Shown: positions 8,243-17,708, numbered from the stretch's first letter. The stretch is DNA of 64,000 nt from Mollicutes bacterium Phil14 (GCA_001940985.1 MSHB01000015.1:1-64000), one strand, 5' to 3'. Numbers and translations: made by a program. Notes: a model not told the origin generated them from the sequence alone.

Positions 8243-8809
8243 ATGGCAACAAAAATATGTTTAATAAGACACGGTCAAACTGATTGGAACAAGCAAAAAT
8301 TAATACAGGGTCGTATAGATAATCCCCTTAATGAAGTAGGTAGAGAAAATAGCAAACTTGCAGCGAGCAAAATCACTTCCTTAAACATAACTTGGGATGA
8401 ATTTCTATCTAGTCCTTTAAAAAGAGCTTATGAAACAGCCCAAATTATAAAAAATGAATTAAACTTTAACAAAGAAATAATAATAATTCCTAATTTAACT
8501 GAACGTGAATTTGGAGAATTAGAAGGTAAAAAAGTTTGTCAAGAAAATTACGCACTAATGGAACAAGGCGTTAAGGGTCTTGAAATGCTACCAGAATTAC
8601 AAAATCGTGCTGTAAATACTATTAAAGAAATTTATAAAACTTTCCCTGATAAAAGTGTACTTGTGGCTACACACTCTCAGTTTATTAAAGGATTACTATC
8701 AGCATTAATCAAAGATTTTGATTTTACATGTGTTTTAAGAAATAATTCTTTAACACTTATTGAAGTAGATAAAGAAAACATAAAAGTAATATCATATGAA
8801 AAAGATTAA
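8243..8809 (+). CDS. histidine phosphatase family protein
   Basis: A 188-residue phosphoglycerate-mutase-like phosphatase. The catalytic RHG motif is in the first strand (residues 9-11, RHGQTDWN), followed by the PLNEVGR segment and SSPLKRAYETAQII. The second catalytic histidine is in VATHSQFIKGLL near residue 146. Such enzymes (PhoE, GpmB, CobC and others) act on varied phosphoesters and the substrate cannot be told from sequence. It is a single gene with its own promoter and a strong terminator. Confidence 0.85.
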   Translation: MATKICLIRHGQTDWNKQKLIQGRIDNPLNEVGRENSKLAASKITSLNITWDEFLSSPLKRAYETAQIIKNELNFNKEIIIIPNLTEREFGELEGKKVCQENYALMEQGVKGLEMLPELQNRAVNTIKEIYKTFPDKSVLVATHSQFIKGLLSALIKDFDFTCVLRNNSLTLIEVDKENIKVISYEKD

Positions 8810-8820
8810 TGTGGCTTTAA

Positions 8821-8860
8821 AAAAATATCCATAGTGAATGTTCACTATGGATATTTTTAT
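8821..8860. terminator. strong bidirectional terminator, phosphatase / oppF
   Basis: A near-perfect 36-base palindrome (8821-8856) built on ATCCATAGTGAA and its complement, with A-run and T-run on either side, so it can end transcription in both directions. Confidence 0.9.
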
Positions 8861-8872
8861 TATATTTGCACT

Positions 8873-10228
8873 TTAGTCTTTTAATTCTGCTTTATATTTT
8901 TCAAATTCAGCATTATTACAATATACAGTGTGACCAGGCTTAACTTCTCTTAACTCTGGCTTATCTACTGAATAATCATGAGCTTCAGCAGGATTATAAA
9001 TAATTCTTGTTCTTGATTTTTCACTAATTGGATCAGGTTTTGGAATTGCTGATAATAGTGATTTTGTATATGGATGTAAAGGATTTTTAAATAATTCTTC
9101 ACTTGATGCTAATTCAACAATCTTACCAAAATACATAACAGCTATACGATTACAGAAATATTTAACGACTGATAAGTCATGAGCAATAAATATAATTGTT
9201 AATCCTAATTCTTCTTTCAATTCATTCAATAAGTTGATAATTTGAGCACGGATTGAAACATCTAACGCTGAAATAGGTTCATCACAAATAAGCAACTTAG
9301 GATTCATAATTAATGCTCTTGCAATACCAATTCTTTGACGTTGACCACCTGAAAATTCATGTGGATAACGAGAAGCATGGTCAGCAACTAATCCAACTTT
9401 TTCCAAAACTTCAACTACTTTTTTGTGATTTTTAGTTTTGTCTCTGTATCCTTGAATCATTAATCCTTCTTGAATAATGTCTTCAACAGTCATTCTTGGG
9501 TCAAGTGAATCAATAGGATCTTGGAAAATCATTTGGATTTCATTAACAAGTTTTTTATTAACATGATTATTATCATATCTAACTTGATTTATCTTTCTTA
9601 CTTGCTCATTAATTATTTTATAAGCAGCAGCTCTAGCTTCATTAATTTCACTATCACAATTCTTAGAGATTTCATTTACTAATGATGAATAATCAGGATT
9701 ATTTTTGTCTAATGCTAAAATATCATTTTTCTTTTTTTCTCTTAATTCTTTAATTTTATCATTAAGTCTAATTCTAGTATATTTAATCTCTTTACGATTC
9801 CATCTATCACCAGCAGATATACGATATCCTTTATAATAAATGGCACCAGATGTAATATCATATAATCTAATGATAGAACGACCAGTAGTAGTCTTTCCGC
9901 AACCAGATTCGCCTACTATACCGAAGCATTCGCCTTCATGAACATCAAAAGAAATATTACTAACAGCTTTAAGCTTTGTTCTATGAAGACCACTACCAAA
10001 GAAGAAAAATTGTTTTAAATTTCTAACAGACAATATTATATCACTGTTTAATAATTCGTCTCTTTTCTTTACTTTAGGATTAATCTTGTAGTTTTGAACA
10101 AGTTCTTCAAAACTAGCATGAGACACATCTTCGTGATCATCATCAAAAATATTTCCTTGTTCATTTGCACTATTATTGCTTTCAAGTTCTGACAATAATT
10201 TGTAATCTAAATCTTTATTATTACTCAT
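8873..10228 (-). CDS. oppF: oligopeptide ABC transporter ATPase OppF with insert
   Basis: About 451 residues. Walker A GESGCGKTTT lies near 107-116, the Q-loop IQMIFQDP near 231-238, then signature FSGGQRQR, Walker B LLICDEPISALD and switch FIAHD; all are intact, so it should hydrolyse ATP and drive peptide import. Two oddities: an acidic N-terminal extension of about 60 residues, and an insert of about 85 charged, helical residues (142-228) between Walker A and the Q-loop. The usual OppF has no such insert. The start is the ATG at 10226-10228 behind a perfect AAAGGAGG, overlapping the oppD stop. It is the last gene of oppABCDF. Confidence 0.92.
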   Translation of the reverse strand: MSNNKDLDYKLLSELESNNSANEQGNIFDDDHEDVSHASFEELVQNYKINPKVKKRDELLNSDIILSVRNLKQFFFFGSGLHRTKLKAVSNISFDVHEGECFGIVGESGCGKTTTGRSIIRLYDITSGAIYYKGYRISAGDRWNRKEIKYTRIRLNDKIKELREKKKNDILALDKNNPDYSSLVNEISKNCDSEINEARAAAYKIINEQVRKINQVRYDNNHVNKKLVNEIQMIFQDPIDSLDPRMTVEDIIQEGLMIQGYRDKTKNHKKVVEVLEKVGLVADHASRYPHEFSGGQRQRIGIARALIMNPKLLICDEPISALDVSIRAQIINLLNELKEELGLTIIFIAHDLSVVKYFCNRIAVMYFGKIVELASSEELFKNPLHPYTKSLLSAIPKPDPISEKSRTRIIYNPAEAHDYSVDKPELREVKPGHTVYCNNAEFEKYKAELKD

Positions 10229-11780
10229 TATTTTGTCCTCCTTTACGGGCATTTTTAATACGCTCAGCTACAATTCTAGGCATTTCAACTTTTGGAGCAT
10301 CTGGATGAAGCAACCAAGTAGCTGCATAATGAGTATCACTTACCTTAAAGAATGGTGGTTGATATTCATAATCTATTTTCATGGCATATCTACTTCTATC
10401 AGCAAATGCATCACCAACTGGTGGATAAATCATATCAGGTGGAGTTCCAGGTATTGCTTCAAGTCTTTCTTTAGAATCTACATCAGGAATTGATGATAAT
10501 AAAGCCCAAGTATATGGGTGTTTAGGTTCATAGAATATCTCTTCAGCTGTACCATATTCAACTATTTTACCAGCATACATTACTGCTACTCTATCAGCCA
10601 TGTTTGCAACAACACCTAAATCGTGAGTTATAAAGATACATGAAAGATTTCTTTCACGTTTCAATTTATTAATTAATTCCAATATTTGTGCTTGAATAGT
10701 AACATCCAAAGCAGTAGTTGGTTCATCACAAATCAAAATATCAGGTGCTGCAGTTAAAGCAATAGCAATAACAATACGTTGACGCATACCACCAGAGAAT
10801 TCAAATGGATATTGACGGAAGCGTTTCTCAGGCATAGGAATACCAACTTCACGCATAATTTCAATTGCTCTTCTCTTAGCTTCAGCTTTAGTAACACGTG
10901 TTTTATCAATGTAAGCTTTCTTAGCTTGATGCAATTCTTTTTTATGATTGTTTGCAATTTCATCTAATGCTTTTTTTAACTCAGATGCATCTTTATTAGA
11001 ATGTTCAAAACTCTTTGTACATTCTTCAATATCTTTTTTATATTTTTCAGATAAACTACTAACTTCAGTTGCATAGTCATTTTTAATCTTAGCTTTATAT
11101 TCTCTTACTTCTTTTTTAGCCTCTACTTTTCTCTTATCAAGTGCAGATTTTAAAGATGGTAATACCTTTTTCAACCTTTCTTTGATTGTGGCAATCTTTT
11201 CATCTCGTTCATTTTTTGCAATTAATAATTCATTTTTAATCTTAGCTTTTTCTTCTTCACTTGCATTAACAAGTTTTTCCTTTGACTCAATAAGTAAAAG
11301 TTCATATTTAGATTTTGCTTTATTAATATTAATATTAGCATGAGCGATAGCATTTTTATATGCTATTAATTCTTTTGAAATTAATTCCTCATACATTTTT
11401 TTCAATTTATTTGAGTTAATTAAAGTAGCCTCAGTAATTTGCTTACCAATTCTAACAATTGGATTTAAACTAGATAGTGGATCTTGGAAAATCATACCAA
11501 TTTTATGTCCCCGAATCTTATGAAACTCTTCTTCACTAACTTCTAAAAGATTTTCACCTTCATAAATAATACTTCCGCTCTCAACAATCGCATTATTTGC
11601 AAGTATTTGCATAATTGTCTTTGAAGTAACAGATTTTCCTGAACCTGATTCACCAACTATACATAGCGTTTCACCTTCATATAAATCAAATGATACATCA
11701 CGAACAGCTTGAACTAGACCATGGTCAGTTTTGAAAGTTACTCTTAAATCTTTTACCTCTAATTTCTTATTTGCAGTCAT
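10221..11780 (-). CDS. oppD: oligopeptide ABC transporter ATPase OppD with coiled-coil insert
   Basis: About 519 residues against about 330-350 for ordinary OppD. Walker A GESGSGKSVT (near 43), Q-loop IGMIFQDPLSSLNP (near 97), signature FSGGMRQR (near 330), Walker B ILICDEPTTALD and FITHD are all present. Between the Q-loop and the signature (about 126-298) lies an insert of about 170 residues rich in Lys, Glu and Ala, strongly predicted as long helices or coiled coil. The segment corresponds to the helical subdomain that contacts the permease or partner ATPase. The start is the ATG at 11778-11780, one base after the oppC stop, with AAAGGAAG upstream; a nearer GTG overlaps that site. Confidence 0.92.
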   Translation of the reverse strand: MTANKKLEVKDLRVTFKTDHGLVQAVRDVSFDLYEGETLCIVGESGSGKSVTSKTIMQILANNAIVESGSIIYEGENLLEVSEEEFHKIRGHKIGMIFQDPLSSLNPIVRIGKQITEATLINSNKLKKMYEELISKELIAYKNAIAHANININKAKSKYELLLIESKEKLVNASEEEKAKIKNELLIAKNERDEKIATIKERLKKVLPSLKSALDKRKVEAKKEVREYKAKIKNDYATEVSSLSEKYKKDIEECTKSFEHSNKDASELKKALDEIANNHKKELHQAKKAYIDKTRVTKAEAKRRAIEIMREVGIPMPEKRFRQYPFEFSGGMRQRIVIAIALTAAPDILICDEPTTALDVTIQAQILELINKLKRERNLSCIFITHDLGVVANMADRVAVMYAGKIVEYGTAEEIFYEPKHPYTWALLSSIPDVDSKERLEAIPGTPPDMIYPPVGDAFADRSRYAMKIDYEYQPPFFKVSDTHYAATWLLHPDAPKVEMPRIVAERIKNARKGGQNNE

Positions 11781-11781
11781 A

Positions 11782-13692
11782 TTATTCACTTCCTTTCAAT
11801 GATGGATTGAATGCATCACGCAAACCATTTCCAAACAAGTTGAATGAAATCATAATCAATGAAATAATAGCAGCAGGGAACAAAATCAATATTGGATGAC
11901 TACTTAATTCAGATTTATTATTGGCCAAAATTGTACCAAATGTAGTAGTATCTAAACTCAATAAATTTAAATATGTTAATGTAGCTTCACTAAAAATAGT
12001 ACTAGGAATCATTAACACGCTTGATGTGATAATTGTACCCATAGCGTTTGGTAAAATATGTTTGAATATTAGTCTAGCATCACTTGAACCAAGTGTACGG
12101 CTAGCTAAAATATATTCTCTACCTTTAAAACGATAAAATTGTGTTCTTGTTCTTGCAGCAGTTCCCATCCAACCAGTTAAGCATAGAGCTAAACCAAATG
12201 TGACAATATTTTGTCCTAAATAGAAAATTGCAAGTGTCATCATAACGATCCAAGGAATACCACCTAAGATATCGCAGAAACGCTCCATAAACAAGTCAAC
12301 ATTTCCACCAAAGTATCCAGATATAGAACCCCAGCATAAACCAAATATGAAGCAGACAGCACTAGCACATAATGATAATACTAATGAAGTTCTTAATCCA
12401 TTAAAACAAAGTTTTACCATATCATAACCATTGGCATCTGTACCAAATAAGAATCTTGGCATATGAGTATAGCCTTTATACTTATAATTTTCAACAGTGA
12501 CAGTTATTGTATAAATATCATCTTTTGAATTGTTCTTTTGATCTAAAACTTCAGTTATAGGACATTTTTTAGCGTTTAAAACCTTAAATGAACTTGCTCC
12601 GATAGAATAATCATATTCACAATATTTTAATTTAATATAATCATCTAAAGTAGTTTTACCAATAACTTTAGTTGTCATTCCTAATTTTGCTTCATACCAG
12701 TCATATATAAAATCAACATATGTTATAGTAGCACCATATAATTCTTTTGAAACAGTTCCTTGCCAATATCCTCTAGGAAACATACCATTATCATCTTTAA
12801 AGCACAAAATAGTTTCATTTGCATCAGTGATAGACACTTCTTTTAAATTATTAATAACACTTTCACTAGTATTTGATGAAGTAATTGTTGCGTGATTAAT
12901 TCCTATATAACTAAGTCTTATAGAACCATCTTCATTGTATTCGGGTCCTAATTCAAAACGTATTCTTGCTGATACACGCACTAAATCGTTATCCTTTAAT
13001 ACTTTACTTAAATCTATCTCAAAATCAGAATAATCTCTTGACCAACCTTTTAATTCAATGCTTTTATCATCAAATGTCAATAATACACGATATTCACCTA
13101 ATTTATTTCCATTCAAGCCATCTTGATCTGATAAGCTAACATTTAATTTGTAATTATCATTTTGATTAATATCTATAGTGTAAAAATTGTGGAAATACTT
13201 AATTGCAGTGTTACGATCTTGGTTATTAACAATTAAAAGCACACCGCCATTAGCATACTTATTAGCTGCATTAACAGTAGTTGTTTCAGAATTCAAAATT
13301 TTTATAACAGCATTCTTTTTATATTCAGCAGGTGCTTCACTATCTACGTCATATACTACATGTTTAATCTTTTGAGTTCCATCCCAAAAGCCACTACCAG
13401 CATTAAATAGTTTTCCAGGTAAACGAATAATATCAGGACTAGGAGTTTTGATATCATGTGGAGAAATAATTGGAACAAAAATAGATAATACAATTAATAT
13501 TCCAATAATAATTGCTCCTACTACTGAAGATTTATTTTTACAAAATCTTTTAAAAGCATCTTTAGCAAATGTAGTTGGTTTACTTTCAAACTCTACATCA
13601 TGAATCTTCTTATTTCTAACTATAAGGGAAAAATCTTCTTTTTTAACGTTAATTTCATTACCTTTTTCATCAAAAGTTTTAAATTCAGCCAT
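11782..13692 (-). CDS. oppC: oligopeptide ABC permease OppC with large extracytoplasmic insert
   Basis: 636 residues, twice the usual length. A cytoplasmic N-terminus leads to TM1 (about 54-76). From about 85 to 410 comes an insert of about 325 residues without membrane helices, after which the normal permease resumes with FLFGTDANGYD, GLRTSL and the coupling-helix segment ILASRTLGSSDARLIFKHILPN. Topology places the insert outside the membrane. Its middle (about 165-270) has alternating hydrophobic strands resembling a jelly-roll beta-sandwich of carbohydrate-binding type; this is inference from pattern only. Its start overlaps the oppB stop as TAATG. Confidence 0.9.
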   Translation of the reverse strand: MAEFKTFDEKGNEINVKKEDFSLIVRNKKIHDVEFESKPTTFAKDAFKRFCKNKSSVVGAIIIGILIVLSIFVPIISPHDIKTPSPDIIRLPGKLFNAGSGFWDGTQKIKHVVYDVDSEAPAEYKKNAVIKILNSETTTVNAANKYANGGVLLIVNNQDRNTAIKYFHNFYTIDINQNDNYKLNVSLSDQDGLNGNKLGEYRVLLTFDDKSIELKGWSRDYSDFEIDLSKVLKDNDLVRVSARIRFELGPEYNEDGSIRLSYIGINHATITSSNTSESVINNLKEVSITDANETILCFKDDNGMFPRGYWQGTVSKELYGATITYVDFIYDWYEAKLGMTTKVIGKTTLDDYIKLKYCEYDYSIGASSFKVLNAKKCPITEVLDQKNNSKDDIYTITVTVENYKYKGYTHMPRFLFGTDANGYDMVKLCFNGLRTSLVLSLCASAVCFIFGLCWGSISGYFGGNVDLFMERFCDILGGIPWIVMMTLAIFYLGQNIVTFGLALCLTGWMGTAARTRTQFYRFKGREYILASRTLGSSDARLIFKHILPNAMGTIITSSVLMIPSTIFSEATLTYLNLLSLDTTTFGTILANNKSELSSHPILILFPAAIISLIMISFNLFGNGLRDAFNPSLKGSE

Positions 13693-14726
13693 TATTTTTT
13701 CGCCCCCATTCTAATTCTTGGATCAATAAATCCATAAGATATATCTAATAATACACCAGCAAGTAATCCAATTATAGTAAATAATGCCATATCAACAAAT
13801 AAAACATTATAATCTTGTGAACTAAATGCTTTAATATATAAAGAGCCAATTCCAGGTATACCATATAAGTTTTCTAATATCATTGATCCACCCAAAACAC
13901 CAATAAATTCAGCCAAAATAGAAGGAATAATAGGAACCATTGCATTTCTTAGTGCATGTCTAATAATAGCTTGACGTCTTGTTAAACCTTTTGTTCTAGC
14001 TAATAATAAATAATCACTTTCCATAACTTCACAAAGTTCAGCACGAGTAAAACGAGCATAACCACAAACTGAACCAAATGATAAACAGATTACTGGTAAA
14101 ATATATCCTTTTATCCTATCAATTTGTGGGGCGCTTGAAGCAGGCCATTGTGTCGGAAGCCATCCCAAATTATAACAAAAGATTATCATCAATACAGTAA
14201 TTAATACAAAGCTAGGTATTGATATAAAAATCATAATTGTAGTTGAAATAATGTGATCGGTTTTTGTATTTTTCTTTAATGCAGCTATAATACCAAGTAA
14301 TATTCCTAGAGGAACAGAAACTATTACTGAAAGAATATTAATCCTAATAGATGCAGGTAATTTTTGTGCAATTATAGGACCAGCAGGGTTACTAGGCAAA
14401 ATATATGTAGATTGTCCCCAATCCCATCTAGTGACAATATTTTTCAACCAACTAAAATATTGATCAAAGATTGGTCTTTGATAAAAATAGTGACTAATTT
14501 TATCAGTAGTTATTGAAAATAGCAATTCGCCATAGCCACTAGTCTCATTTGGCAAGTCAACTACAAATCCCAAATTAACTTCCTTCAAATAATAAGAATA
14601 TTTTTGATCGTTTGTTCCAAGTGGTTTTGAATAAGGTAAAGATTTTATCAATATAAATGATAAAGAAAGAATAATAAAGGCTGTCACTATAGCAAGTCCT
14701 ATTCTTTTTAAAACATATTTCAACAT
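13692..14726 (-). CDS. oppB: oligopeptide ABC permease OppB
   Basis: 344 residues. TM1 lies at about 10-30, followed by an enlarged extracytoplasmic loop (about 31-110). The binding-protein-dependent permease core follows, including PASIRINILSVIVSVPLGILLG and the coupling-helix segment LLARTKGLTRRQAIIRHALRNAMVPI. It forms the peptide channel with OppC. The loop is longer than in typical OppB, in line with the enlarged OppC and OppA. It lies 122 bases downstream of oppA, behind the hairpin at 14799-14825, so its expression is probably lower than that of oppA. Confidence 0.93.
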   Translation of the reverse strand: MLKYVLKRIGLAIVTAFIILSLSFILIKSLPYSKPLGTNDQKYSYYLKEVNLGFVVDLPNETSGYGELLFSITTDKISHYFYQRPIFDQYFSWLKNIVTRWDWGQSTYILPSNPAGPIIAQKLPASIRINILSVIVSVPLGILLGIIAALKKNTKTDHIISTTIMIFISIPSFVLITVLMIIFCYNLGWLPTQWPASSAPQIDRIKGYILPVICLSFGSVCGYARFTRAELCEVMESDYLLLARTKGLTRRQAIIRHALRNAMVPIIPSILAEFIGVLGGSMILENLYGIPGIGSLYIKAFSSQDYNVLFVDMALFTIIGLLAGVLLDISYGFIDPRIRMGAKK

Positions 14727-14798
14727 ATTAATTTTTTCACTCCTTTTAATTTTTCCTTTGTAAAAATAAAAAAATCTTTATTACCTTTACAGAAGAAA

Positions 14799-14825
14799 AT
14801 AGGGCTAGGCTCGGCCTAGCCCTAT
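14799..14825 (-). terminator. intercistronic hairpin between oppA and oppB
   Basis: A perfect 12-bp GC-rich stem: ATAGGGCTAGGC (14799-14810), three-base loop, GCCTAGCCCTAT (14814-14825). The following U-tract on the minus strand is short and interrupted (TTTCTTCT), so partial termination or 3'-end protection of oppA mRNA is likelier than a full stop. Confidence 0.8.
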
Positions 14826-14848
14826 AAATTATTTCTTTATTTCACTTC

Positions 14849-17545
14849 TTATTTTGGTAAACCAGCAAGAGGTACAGTTTGAAGTGTGTTAGAATCAATT
14901 TCTAATACAACAACTTCGAAGCAACAGTCAATACCAAAGCCTGAATCTTCTAATGCTTTACTATATTTTTCATATAATTCAGCACTAACAGTTACAGTAA
15001 TGATATCTGTTTTTTCATCATATACAAAAGCAACAGAATCTTCAGCATAAGCAGCTTCGCCTTCAACATCGAAGTAGCCAAATAGAACTGTATCAGTTAC
15101 TTTAACGCTAACGCCGTCAGCTTTAACTAAGTTAGCTTTGATTTCGATTGTAGCAGTACCATCTTCATTCTTAGTAGAACTTACAAGTTCAGGATTATAG
15201 TTAGGAACTAATAGACCATCTTTGAAGTATCCACCAGTTTCAGCAGCTTGCCATAATGCATCAAATGACCAAGCTTGACCTTCCCAAATTAGGTCTTTAG
15301 ATACTTTGTTAGTATCAACGCCCCAGTTTAGAGTAAATCCACTTGAGTTATCAGATTTTAATACTTCGAAGAAGTTTAATGGATTTAAAGGATTACCACT
15401 AATTCCACCAAATCCGATGTCATATTGACCAATCATCATCTTCTTGTAGTATACGTCACTCCATTGTTCAGGAACGAAACTCTTAAGTTCTAATGTCAAT
15501 TTATTACCACATACACTTTCATGGTTGAAAGCTTCTGTCCAATATTTTTCAATAGGTTTTTGAATTTGTTCAACATTACGTTGTTCTTGCCAAGCCATTT
15601 CAAGAACGATCTTGTCTCCTTCTTTATAAGCACCACTAGCTAATAATTCTTCACAAGCTTTCTTGAAGTAAGCTCTAGCTTTTTCAAGACTGTATCCATA
15701 ACCATCAGTACCTTCTAATAATTCAGCAACAGCATCTTTATGAGCTTGACTGTTATTATAAGCAAGACCATTTTCAGGATCTCCCATATAATTACTACTA
15801 AAGTAGTTAACTGATGCAGTACGACCTAAAGCTTCAGCAAATTCAACACGGTTAATTGCATAACTTAAACCTTTAATAAAGTTGTTATTGCTTAGTGCAG
15901 GTTCAACTTGCCAATAGTTTTCAGGTTCAGTTTGAGTGATAGTACCATTCTTACCAAATAATTTTTCCCATTGTTCTTGTGTACAAGTGTTGATATTTAA
16001 CTTAGTTGTTGATGAACCAACAGTCTTGCAAGCTCTAGGGTCATTCTTTAATTCTTGTAATTTAGTAGAAGGAATTCCGCAAGAAGTTAATTTACCAGCT
16101 TCGAATTCTCTATAAGCTGCTTCAGCATCTTCTTTAGTGGCAGGAAGAATTGCAACATGTACGCCTTCCCATCCTTGATATAATGTCTTATCATAATATA
16201 ATTCATTTTTCTTGAAAGTGATTAGTTTGTCTTCTTCCCATGTTTCAAGAACATATGGACCAGTTGCTAAAGTTGTGTCAACAGGAGTTAGACCATGTCC
16301 TTTATCAAACTTACCATAGAATTTAGCTCCACCGATTGCATCAACAAATTCTTGTGGAATTGGTGCATAAATAGAACTTGCCATATAATACATAGCATAG
16401 AATTTAGAACAAGGTTGTGCAAATTCAACTTCAACATAGCCTTTACCATTTTCTTCATATGCTTTTAATCCAACTTTTTCCCATGCTACAGCATTAAAAC
16501 CATTAGCAGATGCATTGTAATATGCATTCATACCTTTGATTGCGCTAGAACCAGTTAAGTTTTCAGTACCACGTGCCCAACCATTTGCTTTAGTAAACAA
16601 TAATTTGAAAGGAGTTAAGTAATCTTCAACTTGGATTTCTCTGCCTTTGAATTTTGCAAGTTCAGCATTCTTAGTTAAAGTGTTGTACTTAGCTTGTGAA
16701 CCAATTTTAACTTCAAATTTATATTTTGTAGCTAAACCAGTAACAGCACTTTGGTTAACAGGTTGAGGTTTTTCATTTGCTAATGCATTGATCCACTCAT
16801 AACCATCTTTAGTTTCATTCATCTTATTTCCCCAATATGAATCCATAACATAACCAACGATATCGCCAACTACCTCACCTTTATCATCTCCATAGTTAAT
16901 GTTCTTAGGATCATCAGCTTCAAATGTATGATAATATCTCTTCCATGCAGCGTTTTGTTCGCCAGATAAATCACCATTAGCTCTACCTTCAGTTAAAATA
17001 CCAAATCCATAACCAGGAATATAGTTTTCAGTACCTTTAATAACTAGTGGGTTGTATAATACATAACCAGAATTTTCATAAACAGTAATACCAGTTAAAC
17101 CAGCATCGATAGCATATTTTTCCAAAACACCTAAAATTTTAACACGATCTTCATATGAAGCAGCTACATAAGAATATGTACCTTCAGCCAAGGCAGCCAA
17201 AAATAACTTATCAGTATAATCTGATAGATCGCTTTTAGCTTTTGCTAAAGCTTCTTTTATAGCATCAATAGCTTTTTGGTTATCTTCATTTGTCGCATTT
17301 TTAATAGCTTCTTCACCAGCAGCAATAAGCTTTTTGATTTCTTCAACAGCTTCAGCACTGTTTGATTCAGCAATTTCATCTAAATTTAATTTAGAATAAA
17401 CGTCTTTAAACGCTTGTAACGCAGTTTGTCTTTCTTCTTCTACTTTTTCTAAACTAGGACCTTTGTCACCGCCACAGGCAGCAAATCCTACTAGGCAGAA
17501 TAAAGCGAAAGCGCAAATAGCGATTTTCTTTAATAAACCTTTCAT
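14849..17545 (-). CDS. oppA: oligopeptide-binding lipoprotein OppA
   Basis: 898 residues, SBP_bac_5 family, much longer than the usual 540 or so. A signal peptide ends in the lipobox GFAAC with the lipidated cysteine at 24. Residues about 33-115 are charged, alanine-rich helices, probably a stalk or spacer. The peptide-binding core follows, with YGFGILTEGRANGDLS-like, PVDTTLATGPYVLETW-like and ALSNNNFIKGLSYAINR segments. The final 80-90 residues look like an added beta domain. It binds peptides outside the membrane and delivers them to OppBC. Transcription starts from a near-consensus promoter with cre-like boxes upstream. It is separated from oppB by a hairpin. Confidence 0.92.
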   Translation of the reverse strand: MKGLLKKIAICAFALFCLVGFAACGGDKGPSLEKVEEERQTALQAFKDVYSKLNLDEIAESNSAEAVEEIKKLIAAGEEAIKNATNEDNQKAIDAIKEALAKAKSDLSDYTDKLFLAALAEGTYSYVAASYEDRVKILGVLEKYAIDAGLTGITVYENSGYVLYNPLVIKGTENYIPGYGFGILTEGRANGDLSGEQNAAWKRYYHTFEADDPKNINYGDDKGEVVGDIVGYVMDSYWGNKMNETKDGYEWINALANEKPQPVNQSAVTGLATKYKFEVKIGSQAKYNTLTKNAELAKFKGREIQVEDYLTPFKLLFTKANGWARGTENLTGSSAIKGMNAYYNASANGFNAVAWEKVGLKAYEENGKGYVEVEFAQPCSKFYAMYYMASSIYAPIPQEFVDAIGGAKFYGKFDKGHGLTPVDTTLATGPYVLETWEEDKLITFKKNELYYDKTLYQGWEGVHVAILPATKEDAEAAYREFEAGKLTSCGIPSTKLQELKNDPRACKTVGSSTTKLNINTCTQEQWEKLFGKNGTITQTEPENYWQVEPALSNNNFIKGLSYAINRVEFAEALGRTASVNYFSSNYMGDPENGLAYNNSQAHKDAVAELLEGTDGYGYSLEKARAYFKKACEELLASGAYKEGDKIVLEMAWQEQRNVEQIQKPIEKYWTEAFNHESVCGNKLTLELKSFVPEQWSDVYYKKMMIGQYDIGFGGISGNPLNPLNFFEVLKSDNSSGFTLNWGVDTNKVSKDLIWEGQAWSFDALWQAAETGGYFKDGLLVPNYNPELVSSTKNEDGTATIEIKANLVKADGVSVKVTDTVLFGYFDVEGEAAYAEDSVAFVYDEKTDIITVTVSAELYEKYSKALEDSGFGIDCCFEVVVLEIDSNTLQTVPLAGLPK

Positions 17546-17610
17546 ATTTACCTCCGTAATATATTATTTTTTAAGACAACTCTATCTATTCAAGTAATCT
17601 TATTAACATT

Positions 17611-17639
17611 ATTATACGCTTAGCATAGCAAAAATGCAA
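17611..17639 (-). promoter_or_regulatory. opp operon promoter
   Basis: On the minus strand, TTGCAT (17634-17639), a 17-base spacer and TATAAT (17611-17616). The start site would be near 17604, leaving a leader of about 58 bases before the oppA ATG, which has a GGAGG site. Confidence 0.88.
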
Positions 17640-17650
17640 GTTTTTTCAAA

Positions 17651-17665
17651 ATGAAAACGTTTTGT
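17651..17665. promoter_or_regulatory. cre-like box 1 upstream of opp
   Basis: ATGAAAACGTTTTGT is a pseudo-palindrome one base away from the CcpA/LacI-family cre consensus (WTGNAANCGNWNNCA). It lies 11 bases upstream of the -35 box. Confidence 0.6.
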
Positions 17666-17693
17666 AAAAATACCATTTTTGTTGTTTTTCAAA

Positions 17694-17708
17694 AAGAAAG
17701 CGTTTTCT
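17694..17708. promoter_or_regulatory. cre-like box 2 upstream of opp
   Basis: AAGAAAGCGTTTTCT is a second cre-like pseudo-palindrome, 43 bases (about four helical turns) from box 1 and so on the same DNA face. Both lie upstream of the promoter, a position more typical of activation or looping than of simple blocking. Confidence 0.6.

Noticed and set aside
10754-10967. Short frames on both strands inside oppD
   Set aside because: They are shadows of the low-complexity Lys/Glu-rich coiled-coil insert.
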